47,140 nt of DNA from a virus. The notes below the pieces were generated by a model, which made no database searches, had not been told where the DNA came from, and saw only the letters and a program-made list of their open reading frames with translations. This document shows positions 7,702-15,701 of the stretch, in pieces. Where the stretch lies: positions 1 to 47,140 of IMG/VR virus record IMGVR_UViG_3300020027_000015; one strand, given 5' to 3'. Numbering within the stretch: the stretch's first letter is position 1; each line of letters opens with the position of its first letter. The position numbers were made by a program, and so were the translations under genes.

Positions 7702-8016
7702 ATGTCAGCGATCGAGCAGAAGCAGGAATACGAAGACCTTGACACCCTCTTTCGATCGTCGGGGTGGTTACGGTTCAAAGCCTACGTGGCGCAGCAGTGG
7801 GGCACACCACACGACGGGGGCGGCGCCCGCTTTCAGGCAGCAGTGAACAGCGCGGCCGCGGAGCAGGCGGATAGCGATGCCACGGCCAAGCTCCGGCAGA
7901 TCGTCGTGGCGCAGAAGCAGATTCAAGGACTGCTGACCGAGTTCGAAGCGCGCCTACAGCATGTGCGTCCGCTGGCGGAGCGGGAGTTGGCTGTCTCTCG
8001 GCGTGGGTCACTGTGA
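7702..8016 (+). CDS. Small helical protein of the head operon
   Basis: A 104-residue, mostly helical protein (KLRQIVVAQKQIQGLLTEFE looks like a coiled coil). It starts with the first base after the portal stop and overlaps the GroES-like gene by four bases. The conserved block WLRFKAYVAQQWG near residue 22 is familiar from proteins adjacent to podovirus portals, but their role is unknown to me. A structural or assembly-chaperone role is plausible from position. Confidence 0.6.
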   Translation: MSAIEQKQEYEDLDTLFRSSGWLRFKAYVAQQWGTPHDGGGARFQAAVNSAAAEQADSDATAKLRQIVVAQKQIQGLLTEFEARLQHVRPLAERELAVSRRGSL

Positions 8017-8282
8017 TCCTACAGGTGATAGGCGATCGCGTGATCGTGAAGACCGAGGATCAGTCCCTGACTGAACGGGAGTCAGGGCTCGTCACCGTCG
8101 AGTATGACGCGCCCGAGGTGATCGGCACAGTGATCGCCTGCGCGGATGGCCTCGATGTGCGACTCGGCGATGTCGTGATCTTCCCGCCCAGCGCGGGGCA
8201 AGTCTTGGAATGGAATGCCAAACGCCATCTGGTGCTTTTTGCTGATGAAATTCTCGCGGTGTATGAAGGAGCGAACGTATGA
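8013..8282 (+). CDS. groES-like: GroES-like co-chaperonin (Cpn10 family)
   Basis: An 89-residue protein with the whole Cpn10 plan: N-terminal strand VIGDRVIVKTED, a mobile loop with the hydrophobic triplet GLV (residues 26-28; equivalent to GIV in GroES), then PEVIGTVIACADG, GDVVIFPPSAGQVLEW and the C-terminal EILAVYE. A GTG overlaps the previous stop. In T4-like phages, phage co-chaperonins replace GroES so that GroEL can fold the capsid protein. Its location between portal and scaffold supports a capsid-folding role with the host GroEL. Confidence 0.85.
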   Translation: MILQVIGDRVIVKTEDQSLTERESGLVTVEYDAPEVIGTVIACADGLDVRLGDVVIFPPSAGQVLEWNAKRHLVLFADEILAVYEGANV

Positions 8283-9193
8283 GTGAAGGACTACCGGCCG
8301 GCGCAGTCTCGCTGGAATCGGAGGAGAACGCGACGCTTGTTGGCGCCATTACGGATCCCACCGTGACGGCCGCGGAGCCAGCAGCAGAGGAGCAAGAGCC
8401 GGAAGGCGTCGTCACCACGGCAACGGGCGTCAAGATGGTGCCACTCGCCGCGGTGCAGGCGGAGCGGGGACGCCGAAAGGAAGCGGAAGGCAAGTTCACC
8501 GCGGCGGAAACCGAACTCGCCACGATTCGGCCGAAGGCGCAACGGTACGATGAGGTGGAGCCGCAGATTCGCGCGGCGATGCCGATCATTCAAGGCATCC
8601 AGCGCCGTCCCGATCTCGTCGCGCAGTTGAATCAGCCGGCGCCCGCGGTGAAAGAACCGGCCGGCCCGTTGTCGGATCAGGAAGCCATCGATCACGCCAA
8701 GGCGCTCGATCTCTACACGCCGACTGGTGAGCCGGACGTGGCACGCGCACAGAACGTGGCGAAGATGTACGCCGGGATTGCGCAGCGACAGACCCAGCAG
8801 GCCATCGCGCCCTTCCAGCAGAACGAGGCGCAACGCCAGTCCGCCACGAACTATCAGCACTTCGCGCAGATGAAGGACGCCACCGGCAACGTGGTCGATC
8901 CCAAGGTACTCGCGAACGTCTGGGCGAACGTGCCGGCCGAGCAGTCCGCTAATCCAGCCGTCGCCAACGTGCTTTATCTCATGGCCCTCGGGCAGCAGCA
9001 GGCGCTCGGAAAGAGTCCGCGCGCCGCGCTCCCGGCTGTGATTCCCACGGAAAGCGTTGGGGGTGGAAAGACGTCGTCTCCCGCCATCACCACCGTCGAT
9101 CAGAGCATGATGCGCGCGGCTGGGATCGCCGAGAAGGACTACACCGCCACCTCTGCCCGCTTTAAGCCGGGCCAGTCAAATTTCCTGGAGTAA
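8279..9193 (+). CDS. Putative capsid scaffolding protein
   Basis: A 304-residue acidic, Ala/Glu/Gln-rich protein with an extended low-complexity N-terminus (AAEPAAEEQEPEG), a central coiled coil (VQAERGRRKEAEGKFTAAET) and a helical C-terminus. Composition, size and the position between portal and capsid genes are those of scaffolding proteins, which shape the procapsid and leave before DNA packaging. The ATG overlaps the GroES-like stop by four bases. No protease was seen. Confidence 0.7.
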   Translation: MSEGLPAGAVSLESEENATLVGAITDPTVTAAEPAAEEQEPEGVVTTATGVKMVPLAAVQAERGRRKEAEGKFTAAETELATIRPKAQRYDEVEPQIRAAMPIIQGIQRRPDLVAQLNQPAPAVKEPAGPLSDQEAIDHAKALDLYTPTGEPDVARAQNVAKMYAGIAQRQTQQAIAPFQQNEAQRQSATNYQHFAQMKDATGNVVDPKVLANVWANVPAEQSANPAVANVLYLMALGQQQALGKSPRAALPAVIPTESVGGGKTSSPAITTVDQSMMRAAGIAEKDYTATSARFKPGQSNFLE

Positions 9194-9196
9194 CCC

Positions 9197-9676
9197 ATGG
9201 CAAAGAAAGCACTTCCGAAAGTCTCTGTGTTGGAGCGTCGTCTCAAGCATCCCTTCGGCGCGCCGTCTGTCCCGATCACGCTCAAGGACGGCAAGCTGTG
9301 GGCGATCCACATTGCGAATGATCGCGTGCGTACCGGCCGCGTCCACCAGATGGCGCAAATGGGCTGGACCTTTGTGCAGGCCGATGAAGTCGACGGCCGG
9401 CCGGAGGACTTCGGCTTCCGCGAGTTGGGCCATCGCCTGGTCCGCGGGGAGCACGGCGAAGAAGTCCTGATGAAGATGCCGCAGGAGGACTTCGATCAGA
9501 TCCAGAACGCGAAAGCGGACTTGAACATCAAGAACCTCGGGCAGAAGAAAACACGCGAAGCGGTGGCGCAGGCGACGGCCACGGAATACGGCGATGAGGC
9601 TGGGGAGACCGTCTTCAAGAACATCGAAGTGACGGACGGTCGCGAGCGTGTGGAGTTGGAAGACGCCGAGGCCTAA
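9197..9676 (+). CDS. Head-operon protein of unknown function
   Basis: A 159-residue protein starting three bases after the scaffold stop. The middle reads TLKDGKLWAIHIANDRVRTGRVHQMAQMGWTFV and resembles a small beta-domain; the C-terminus is charged and helical. I recognise the 'MGW.FV...D' style from uncharacterised head proteins of environmental podophages. It may be a capsid accessory protein. A stem-loop directly follows the stop. Confidence 0.6.
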   Translation: MAKKALPKVSVLERRLKHPFGAPSVPITLKDGKLWAIHIANDRVRTGRVHQMAQMGWTFVQADEVDGRPEDFGFRELGHRLVRGEHGEEVLMKMPQEDFDQIQNAKADLNIKNLGQKKTREAVAQATATEYGDEAGETVFKNIEVTDGRERVELEDAEA

Positions 9677-9678
9677 CG

Positions 9679-9697
9679 TCGCGCGGGATGGGCGCGA
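9679..9697 (+). terminator. Probable intrinsic terminator after the scaffold-side operon
   Basis: Six-base-pair GC stem TCGCGC / GCGCGA around a seven-base loop, followed directly by TTATAATTT. It begins three bases after the stop at 9676 and just precedes a promoter, so it likely separates portal-scaffold transcription from capsid transcription. The T tract is interrupted, so termination may be partial. Confidence 0.55.
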
Positions 9698-9709
9698 TTA
9701 TAATTTGGC

Positions 9710-9738
9710 TTGACTCGTGAACGCAACTCATCTAGATT
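9710..9738 (+). promoter_or_regulatory. Sigma70-type promoter for the capsid genes
   Basis: TTGACT at 9710-9715, 17-bp spacer, TAGATT at 9733-9738. It lies in the only gap over 200 bp within the head region (9677-9943), right after a stem-loop and before the decoration and major capsid genes. It would give the most abundant virion proteins their own transcript. The 5' leader would be about 200 nt; nothing else in it was identified. Confidence 0.6.
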
Positions 9739-9943
9739 GAGCATACGGGGCGCTGTGTTGGTGTGACACAGTGCCCGGCTCGTTCGCCACACCGCCCTCC
9801 CGTCGCCGGGGATCTCAAATCGGGCGCTGCTGCAGCGACACAGGTCTAACGGAACGGAGCCTGTCCGACTCGCGGTTTCCTCTAAATCCCGATCCACGTT
9901 GCGCCTCTTTCGTGATCGCGTCATGCGCGGTCCCGAGGTCAAC

Positions 9944-10498
9944 ATGGCAGACTGGACGATCGGCGCGGATTCCAATCCGCAGTTTGAACGATCCGGCGCC
10001 TCGACGCCCCTGATTCGCTATTTCGAGCAATCAACGGCTGCATCGACCGCTGCGATCAAATACGGCGATGTCGTGTCGAACGACACCGCGACTACCACGA
10101 AGTTCCGCATTGTGCGCGCGCCTGCGGGCGGCGGCAACGGCGGGAACATCCTCGCTACCACCAATGTCCTCGGTCTCGCCTCGGAAGCCTCCACGTCGGC
10201 GGGCTCCTCGGTGGTGTCGAAGCTCGGCGTCTTTGTCGCGGAACCGGATGCGGAGTATCGCGGCTTCCTGCTCGGGGCTAATAACGTTTCGGGCTCGTCC
10301 CTCATCGGCGCGTTGCGCGCGATGCGCTACGACTCCACGAATCACATCTACGGGATCGACTCTACCAACAGCACGGCGGCGCTCTTGGGCGTGCTGATTA
10401 CGGATATTCCGGATGGTACCGAGGGTGACACCAACGGTCCTGTGATCTTCCGGTTCTTGTCCACCTGGACGAGTCCTGCCGTGCGAGGTGCCTTCTAA
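9944..10498 (+). CDS. Putative capsid decoration/stabilisation protein
   Basis: A 184-residue Ser/Thr/Gly/Ala-rich protein, beta-rich in appearance, immediately upstream of and overlapping by one base (TAATG) the major capsid gene. The position and composition fit head-decoration proteins. ATG 9944 was chosen for its GAGGTC ribosome site six bases upstream; in-frame starts at 9899 (TTG) and 9923 (ATG) would extend it without conserved-looking sequence. Confidence 0.6.
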   Translation: MADWTIGADSNPQFERSGASTPLIRYFEQSTAASTAAIKYGDVVSNDTATTTKFRIVRAPAGGGNGGNILATTNVLGLASEASTSAGSSVVSKLGVFVAEPDAEYRGFLLGANNVSGSSLIGALRAMRYDSTNHIYGIDSTNSTAALLGVLITDIPDGTEGDTNGPVIFRFLSTWTSPAVRGAF

Positions 10499-11418
10499 TG
10501 GCTATCCAGACACGCGGCACATTCACTGAGCTGAACGATAACGTCGACAAAGCGGTCTTCACGCTACTGTTCGACGCCGGCAAAGAAATCCCCAACACCT
10601 GGCGGAAGCTGATCAACGTCAAGGACTCCACGCGCAAGTTTGAGCGCGTGATGTCCGTGACTGGCGTCGGTGACATCCCGGAGAAGGGCGAAGGCGCGCC
10701 GTACACCTCGCAGGTCATTCGACCGGGCTGGACGAAGGATTTCCTCCACACCGAATTCGGGGCCATGTTTGAGGTCACGAAGACGGCGCTGGAAGACGAC
10801 CAGTACGACCAGTTGGCGCAGAACGCCCGCTGGTTCATGTTCGCCTCCCGCTACGTCGAAGAGAAGCGCGCGGCGATCCTCTACAACAACGGCTTCACGA
10901 CCGAGCAATCGCCGGATGGCGTGTCGATCTTCAGCACTGGCCATCTCCTGAAGGCGGGCGGCACGGCGCGCAACACGTTCGCCACGCAGGCGGACTTGTC
11001 AGCCACGTCACTCGAGCAGGCGTTGATTGACCTGCAGACAGAGACGAAGCTGGAAGCGGGCCAGTTGTTCGATACCGCGGACTCCCTCACGTTGGTGGTC
11101 CCACCGGCGCTCGAGTTCCAGGCGCATCGCCTGCTCAACTCGACCTTGCGTCCCGGCGTGGCCGACAACGACGTCAACGCGCTCAAGGAGCGCAAGTGGA
11201 CGGTCGTTGTCAGCCGCTTCCTGACGGACCCGGATGCGTGGTTCATTCAGCCGTCGAGCAAGAAGATGCACGGCATGACCAGCTACACCCGCGTGGCGAT
11301 CCATGCGGAAGAAGCCATGACCGATCCGCGCACGCGCAACCGGCTCTATCCGGTGCGGTGGCGTCGGTCGTTCGGCTGCTCCTTCTGGCAGGGCGTGTTC
11401 GGCTCGCAGGGCATCTAG
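10498..11418 (+). CDS. Major capsid protein (Mu gpT-like HK97-fold candidate)
   Basis: A 306-residue protein. Features resembling Mu gpT-type major head proteins include VGDIPEKGEGAPY near residue 60, a long helix RYVEEKRAAILYNNGF, and the C-terminal RVAIHAEEAMTDPRTRNRLYPVRW. Length, position after scaffold and decoration genes, and a dedicated promoter plus a strong following terminator all fit the main shell protein. No N-terminal processing site was identified. It is the probable client of the GroES-like protein. Confidence 0.85.
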   Translation: MAIQTRGTFTELNDNVDKAVFTLLFDAGKEIPNTWRKLINVKDSTRKFERVMSVTGVGDIPEKGEGAPYTSQVIRPGWTKDFLHTEFGAMFEVTKTALEDDQYDQLAQNARWFMFASRYVEEKRAAILYNNGFTTEQSPDGVSIFSTGHLLKAGGTARNTFATQADLSATSLEQALIDLQTETKLEAGQLFDTADSLTLVVPPALEFQAHRLLNSTLRPGVADNDVNALKERKWTVVVSRFLTDPDAWFIQPSSKKMHGMTSYTRVAIHAEEAMTDPRTRNRLYPVRWRRSFGCSFWQGVFGSQGI

Positions 11419-11424
11419 ATATTT

Positions 11425-11453
11425 CGGGGCTGGGTCACACCGACTCAGCCCCG
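11425..11453 (+). terminator. Strong stem-loop terminator after the major capsid gene
   Basis: A 12-bp stem (11425-11436 with 11442-11453, one G-T pair, CGGGGCTG / CAGCCCCG ends) around the five-base loop ACACC, seven bases after the capsid stop. The T tract is short (CGCATTTC), but the stem is the most stable perfect hairpin in the late region and should limit transcription or protect the capsid mRNA 3' end. Confidence 0.75.
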
Positions 11454-11536
11454 CGCATTTCTCAGGCGTGACGCGCGCGCATCTGCCGGGGCCTGCCGGT
11501 GTTGGCTGTCAAATGGATGCGCGGTGAGGACAGCAC

Positions 11537-12004
11537 ATGAATTTCCGATCCACGAATCCCGAAGGGTACGTCCATTTCGGCGGCGACGTCATGAGCGGGG
11601 CGCAGAGCACCCGTGGCGTTTTGCTCTCGAGTAATACCGTGTCGCCGGTCAGCGACAACAGCAACGAAGACCTTATCCTGAGAGGCAAAGGGACGGGCGG
11701 CGTCATTGTTGGCGCCTCCACCACGCCACTGAATTTCGTCTCGGGACTGTCGACTACGACCATCCCGAACATGCCGGGGGCCTCACAGGCCGTCTCCACG
11801 ATGGCCGCGCCGGGCGTCTCCACCGGGGACATGGTGCTGTGCGCGGACCCGCGTAACTCGCTCTCGACGCACGTCACGCTGAGCCGGGCCTACCCGTCTG
11901 CGGCGGATGAGATCACGCTCGTGTGGATCAACGTCCATGCCTCCTCGATTGCAGCGGAGTCGACCGGCACCGCGATTCGCTGGACGTATCTGGATCGGAC
12001 CTAG
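11537..12004 (+). CDS. Putative virion structural protein
   Basis: A 155-residue Ser/Thr/Gly-rich, beta-rich protein with the fibre-like start MNFRSTNPEGYVHFGG and ILRGKGTGGVIVGASTT, a pattern of surface or appendage proteins. The ribosome site GTGAGGA lies just upstream. The C-terminus VWINVHASSIAAESTGTAIRW is beta-like. No family was recognised; a capsid-fibre or tail-appendage role is inferred from position between the capsid and adaptor genes. Confidence 0.55.
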   Translation: MNFRSTNPEGYVHFGGDVMSGAQSTRGVLLSSNTVSPVSDNSNEDLILRGKGTGGVIVGASTTPLNFVSGLSTTTIPNMPGASQAVSTMAAPGVSTGDMVLCADPRNSLSTHVTLSRAYPSAADEITLVWINVHASSIAAESTGTAIRWTYLDRT

Positions 12005-12007
12005 TCG

Positions 12008-12322
12008 ATGGCGATCATCGAGACGTCCTATAAGTGGACCTTCACCTCAACCGGCGTCGGGGACATCTTCGACGCCCGCGGGTTCGCGCAGAGCCTGACC
12101 TTCGGCGTGGAAACGTCGTCGGGCTGCACGGCGACGATCCAGATCCAGCATCGCATGGGCACGAGTGATGGGCCGCGCGCCGTGATGTCGACGGTGAACC
12201 TCTCCACGGGTGCGTTTACGACCGTGCAGTTTCTGGGGCCGCTGGACTTCCTGGCCCCGCGCGTCACGGACAAGACCGCGAATTCCACCAACGTCGTCAC
12301 GGTCTGGCTGAAGGGCAACTGA
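12008..12322 (+). CDS. Small beta-rich virion-type protein
   Basis: A 104-residue protein, all polar beta-strand pattern (SGCTATIQIQHRMGTSDGPRA). It starts three bases after the previous stop. It resembles single-domain jelly-roll-like decoration proteins in composition, but no homologue was recognised. Confidence 0.55.
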   Translation: MAIIETSYKWTFTSTGVGDIFDARGFAQSLTFGVETSSGCTATIQIQHRMGTSDGPRAVMSTVNLSTGAFTTVQFLGPLDFLAPRVTDKTANSTNVVTVWLKGN

Positions 12323-12323
12323 C

Positions 12324-12629
12324 GTGTGGTCGTGGATCAACGGCGTCCCGACGTTTAGCGGCACGCTGAACGTCACCGGCATGATCATGTCGACAGGGCA
12401 GAACACCGCCCTAGCACATATCTCGCTGGATGTCGGCGTTGCGAATAACGGCTATTTCTTCGCTGGCGGAGCGGGGCCGAGTTTAAGCGCAGGTAACGGA
12501 AGCCCTGAAGGCGTATTGGCGCGCGTCGTCGGTTCGCTCTACGCCCGCCTCGATGGCGGCGCGAATACCACGCTTTACATCAAGCAGACGGGCACCGGCA
12601 ATACCGGATGGGCGCCGGTCACACCGTGA
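12324..12629 (+). CDS. Small fibre-like protein
   Basis: A 101-residue protein from a GTG one base after the previous stop. Segments such as FSGTLNVTG and SLYARLDGGANTTLYIKQTGTGNTGWAPV are typical ends of phage fibre/appendage proteins that trimerise ('YxKxTGTGNTGW'). A role as a fibre or fibre-tip module is inferred. Confidence 0.6.
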   Translation: MWSWINGVPTFSGTLNVTGMIMSTGQNTALAHISLDVGVANNGYFFAGGAGPSLSAGNGSPEGVLARVVGSLYARLDGGANTTLYIKQTGTGNTGWAPVTP

Positions 12630-12868
12630 TCGCCCAGTGGCTCCGCCGTCTCGCGGACTACCTCGATCCGCCGGTGATTACGCCGCAGCCGGATCGCTCG
12701 CCGTTGCTGGCGCGCGTGCGGGCTCTGATTGAGTGGGCCGAACCGATGCACATCGACGGAGAGGCGCGCTGTCATCAGGTGTACGCGCGATTACTGAAGG
12801 AATACCCGTCCGCGCGCAAGCGTGATCTTCGGTACGCCATCGAGCAGGTTCTTCAGGAGATGCCGTAA
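12626..12868 (+). CDS. Small helical protein
   Basis: An 80-residue protein. The GTG at 12626 overlaps the previous TGA (GTGA), giving MIAQWLRRLADYLDPP; an in-frame ATG at 12608 would add six residues. The body is amphipathic-helical with ALIEWAEPMHIDGEARCHQVYARLLKEYP, a pattern I have seen in small proteins of the same neighbourhood in other phages. Function unknown. Confidence 0.6.
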   Translation: MIAQWLRRLADYLDPPVITPQPDRSPLLARVRALIEWAEPMHIDGEARCHQVYARLLKEYPSARKRDLRYAIEQVLQEMP

Positions 12869-13228
12869 GTGATACTTCGATTGCTGTTCTTGCTCATGGT
12901 GCTGCCACCGTCTGTGGCCGCGCAGATTCCTGTCCCGCATCCCACGCCCGCGACATGGCAACTCTGTTGGGACCATGACGGCGTCAACACGGATGGCTTC
13001 ATTATTCAGGACGGCACGACACGGGTCGCTGATGTTCGTCCGATCCGGAACGTCACCTCACCGTCCTACTGCATGCCCTTTCCGGCGTTGACGCCAGGAC
13101 CGCACACCTTGACCGCGATCGCCTACAACATCGCTGGGCGGGCGCCGGAGTCTGACCCGCTGGTGATCTCACTGGTGCTCGTGCCAACGCGTGTCACAAA
13201 CTTACAGAGTCGGCCGGGCGGGGAATAG
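12869..13228 (+). CDS. Exported protein with signal peptide and FN3-like domain
   Basis: A 119-residue protein from a GTG abutting the previous stop. Residues 1-18 form a Sec signal (RLLFLLMVLPPSVAA, predicted cut before QIP). The mature part resembles a single fibronectin-III/Ig-like domain (LCWDHDG...FIIQDGT...YCMPFPALTPGPHTLTAIAYN). A secreted single-domain protein inside a tail operon is unusual; it may decorate virions via the periplasm or be a host-surface factor. Confidence 0.65.
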   Translation: MILRLLFLLMVLPPSVAAQIPVPHPTPATWQLCWDHDGVNTDGFIIQDGTTRVADVRPIRNVTSPSYCMPFPALTPGPHTLTAIAYNIAGRAPESDPLVISLVLVPTRVTNLQSRPGGE

Positions 13229-13231
13229 GCG

Positions 13232-13471
13232 ATGGACATTCGATCGGTCACGCGGGCCAACGGCCCTGGGTGCCAGCATCTCACCGTGATCGTTGAACAC
13301 GGCGGGCGCGAGCACGCGCTTCACGTGACCGAAGATGAAGTCGACGCGGTCGATCTCTCGCCAGAACAATTGCGTCACGCGGCCTTGCAGGCGCTGAAGG
13401 TTGAACGTGTCGAAGGCAAGGACATCACGGCACCGAGGCCGCGCGCGCAGGGCGAAGCGGTGGAGCGCTAG
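13232..13471 (+). CDS. Small protein of the tail operon
   Basis: A 79-residue acidic protein (HALHVTEDEVDAVDLSPEQLRHAALQAL). A short beta segment is followed by one amphipathic helix. It lies between two structural genes, abutting the next ATG. No family or function was recognised. Confidence 0.55.
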   Translation: MDIRSVTRANGPGCQHLTVIVEHGGREHALHVTEDEVDAVDLSPEQLRHAALQALKVERVEGKDITAPRPRAQGEAVER

Positions 13472-14596
13472 ATGGCGCAGCAGACCTTCGGCCGCGGCAT
13501 GCTGGTGCCGACCTATCCGCCTGGACTCGCCACCGCTCCGTCTCTTGGCACGCTCGTCACCGATGCGAATGATGAAGTGGCGGCGATCATCTGCCGCGCG
13601 CCCAAGACTGGCAACGTGCGTGCGCTTTGGTCGTCCATGACGGTCGGCTCAGGCGCAGATCGGAAGATTGGGCTCTACACGGTCGATCCGGCGACAGGTG
13701 CGCCCACGAGCCCACCGACGCCCTTCAACACGACGGGTGGCAATTCAGAAGCCACGAAGACGGTGGCGGCCGGTGACAGCAACGATCTCATCTCATCCGG
13801 CGCCTTCGCGGCTGATTGTCCCGTCGTGAAAGGCGACTTGCTTGCGGTGTGCTGGATCACGCCGCCCTCGTCGCCCGGCAATCTGTTGATCAACACCTAC
13901 GCGGATGCGCCATCGCAAGAGTTTCCCTATCGTGCCCTCTTCACCGGGGCATGGGCGAAGAGCGTCGGGGCCGGGATCGTGATGTTCGAGTACGACGATG
14001 GCAGTTACGACATCCCGCTCGGGTGCGTCTGCTTTGGAGACGCGGCGGGGAACATTATCACGACCGCGACATACAACAGCGGCACGAACCCGAACACCCA
14101 AGGCGCGCGGTTTCAATTCAAAGGCCCAGTGCGCTGCAATGGCGCGTGGATCTGGGGGGACTTCGACGGCAACGCAGCGGTCTACTTGGTTGATGCCGCT
14201 TGGGACGGTACCAGCGGCGATGCCTTAGCGGTTGGCGCGATCGATAGCGATGTACGCCCGACGACCGGCGCGGGCGTGATGTTCGTCGAGTTCACGGCCG
14301 CCGTGGATCTCGCGGCGAATACGCATTACCGGCTGGTCGTGGCGCCCTCCTCGGTCACGAGTTTATCGCTCTATTACTACTCCTGTAAGGACGCGGCGCA
14401 ACTCGGCGCGCAACCCATGGGCGCGGATTTCCATTTCACTACGGGCAATAACCCGAACGACGACACCGACTGGACCAACTACAACAGCGGGACGTTTCGT
14501 GTCCCGTTCATGGGTCTGATCATCGACGGCATCAGCGATGGTGCGGGCGGCGGCGGTGGCCATACGTACTCCCGCGGCCGCGTGGTGAACGCATGA
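13472..14596 (+). CDS. Large beta-rich virion/appendage protein
   Basis: A 374-residue protein with two repeated beta-domain halves. The first contains GLYTVDPATGAPTSPPTPFNTTG, the second VYLVDAAWDGTSGDALAVGAIDSDVRPTTG; both read like jelly-roll or carbohydrate-binding-like sandwiches ('LY.VD..TG'). The last residues are Gly-rich (GAGGGGGHTYSRG). The position argues for a tail appendage or capsid surface protein. It overlaps the next gene by four bases. Confidence 0.6.
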   Translation: MAQQTFGRGMLVPTYPPGLATAPSLGTLVTDANDEVAAIICRAPKTGNVRALWSSMTVGSGADRKIGLYTVDPATGAPTSPPTPFNTTGGNSEATKTVAAGDSNDLISSGAFAADCPVVKGDLLAVCWITPPSSPGNLLINTYADAPSQEFPYRALFTGAWAKSVGAGIVMFEYDDGSYDIPLGCVCFGDAAGNIITTATYNSGTNPNTQGARFQFKGPVRCNGAWIWGDFDGNAAVYLVDAAWDGTSGDALAVGAIDSDVRPTTGAGVMFVEFTAAVDLAANTHYRLVVAPSSVTSLSLYYYSCKDAAQLGAQPMGADFHFTTGNNPNDDTDWTNYNSGTFRVPFMGLIIDGISDGAGGGGGHTYSRGRVVNA

Positions 14597-15336
14597 GGCT
14601 CGTCAAGCAGAGCACGGCGTACAACGCGATGGTCTTCATGACCGATGCGACGGGCCATATCGACGGGGCGACCGGCCTGACGCTCACGATCACCGCGAGC
14701 AAGGATGGTGCGGCGTTCGGGTCTATTTCACCGACCGTCACCGAGCGCGGAAGCGGGTGGTATTCGCTGGCGTTGACAACGACCCATACCGACACGATCG
14801 GTGATCTCGCGTTGCACGTTACAGGCACTGGCGCGGACCCGTCAGACCTTCTTCTGCAAGTGCGCGCCAATGTGCTCGGTGACACGTTGCCGGCGAGTGT
14901 GGCGGGGAATGTCGGCGGGAACGTGGTCGGGTCGGTCGGGTCCGTGGTGGGCGCGGTGGGCTCAATCGGGGCGGGCGGTATCTCGGCGGGTTCGTTTGCG
15001 GCCGGGGCGATCGACAACGCGGCGATTGCGGCGAATGCTATCGCGGCTGCAGAGATTGCGAACGATGCGATCACGTCGGCCAAGATTGCCACGGGCGCGA
15101 TTGATGCGGATGCGCTCGCGGCGGACGCGGTAGACAAGATTCACGATGACACGATCGGTGACGGGACGTTGACTTTCCGTCAGGCGGCGCGCATCGAAGT
15201 GGCCGCGCTCGCGGGCGAACTCTCAGGAGCCGCCACGACGACGGTCACGATTCGAAACGTCTCGGATAGCGCGGATGTGATTGTGGCGACGGTGGATGCC
15301 AGCGGCAACCGCACAGCCACGACGGTGACTCCGTAA
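14593..15336 (+). CDS. Appendage/fibre-type protein with Gly-Val and Ala-Ile repeats
   Basis: A 247-residue protein. The N-terminal beta domain (GLTLTITASKDGAAFGSISPTVTERGSGWYSLALT) resembles BppU-like baseplate/fibre domains. Then come short repeats: GNVGGNVVGSVGSVVGAVGS (residues about 105-124) and an Ala/Ile/Asp-rich stretch of five- to seven-residue repeats (AIAANAIAAAEIANDAI...), typical of trimeric phage-fibre shafts. A C-terminal head follows. It is likely a trimeric side fibre or appendage. Confidence 0.65.
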   Translation: MRLVKQSTAYNAMVFMTDATGHIDGATGLTLTITASKDGAAFGSISPTVTERGSGWYSLALTTTHTDTIGDLALHVTGTGADPSDLLLQVRANVLGDTLPASVAGNVGGNVVGSVGSVVGAVGSIGAGGISAGSFAAGAIDNAAIAANAIAAAEIANDAITSAKIATGAIDADALAADAVDKIHDDTIGDGTLTFRQAARIEVAALAGELSGAATTTVTIRNVSDSADVIVATVDASGNRTATTVTP

Positions 15337-15346
15337 GCGGCGATGA

Positions 15347-15589
15347 ATGTTTGCATCACGTTACTTTCCGGATCGCTACTTCGCGCCCCGCTACTGGCCG
15401 AAGATTGGCGACGATCCACCACCGGTCACGGGCGGGCCCGTGTGGGTGTGGGTGAACGGCGAGTCCCAGCCGCCCGGTACGTCGGTGCAAGGGACGCAGC
15501 AGGGCTACTGGATGTGCGTCAACGGCGTGTGGATCATTCCCTCGCCCAAGAGTTCGCCGTGGCCCCGGAGAGCACGTCATGACGATTGA
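15347..15589 (+). CDS. Small aromatic-rich 'RYFxxRYW' virion protein
   Basis: An 80-residue protein that begins MFASRYFPDRYFAPRYWPKIG, an aromatic-Arg repeat that I recognise at the start of many small proteins next to podovirus fibre genes. The rest is a Pro/Trp-rich beta domain (VWVWVNGESQPPGTSVQGTQQGYW). Function unknown; likely a virion component. It overlaps the next ORF by 11 bp. Confidence 0.6.
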   Translation: MFASRYFPDRYFAPRYWPKIGDDPPPVTGGPVWVWVNGESQPPGTSVQGTQQGYWMCVNGVWIIPSPKSSPWPRRARHDD

Positions 15590-15701
15590 GGGGCGGGCAC
15601 TGGACATCCTGCAGCAGCAGATCGGGAATCTCCTCGTCGTACTCGCGCAGAAGGATGCGGAGATTGAAGCGTTGCGCGCGGCGCTCGCGGTGAAACCCTA
15701 A
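15579..15701 (+). CDS. 40-residue coiled-coil peptide
   Basis: MTIEGRALDILQQQIGNLLV... to AALAVKP: a single heptad-patterned helix. ATG 15579 overlaps the previous gene and TAATG joins it to the adaptor gene. This small-helix gene, in which a Leu/Ile zipper precedes the adaptor, is common in phage tail operons, but its role is unknown. Confidence 0.55.
   Translation: MTIEGRALDILQQQIGNLLVVLAQKDAEIEALRAALAVKP

Noticed and set aside
12608-12625. ATG at 12608 as start of the small helical protein
   Set aside because: GTG at 12626 overlaps the preceding TGA exactly, as in the other coupled genes of this operon.
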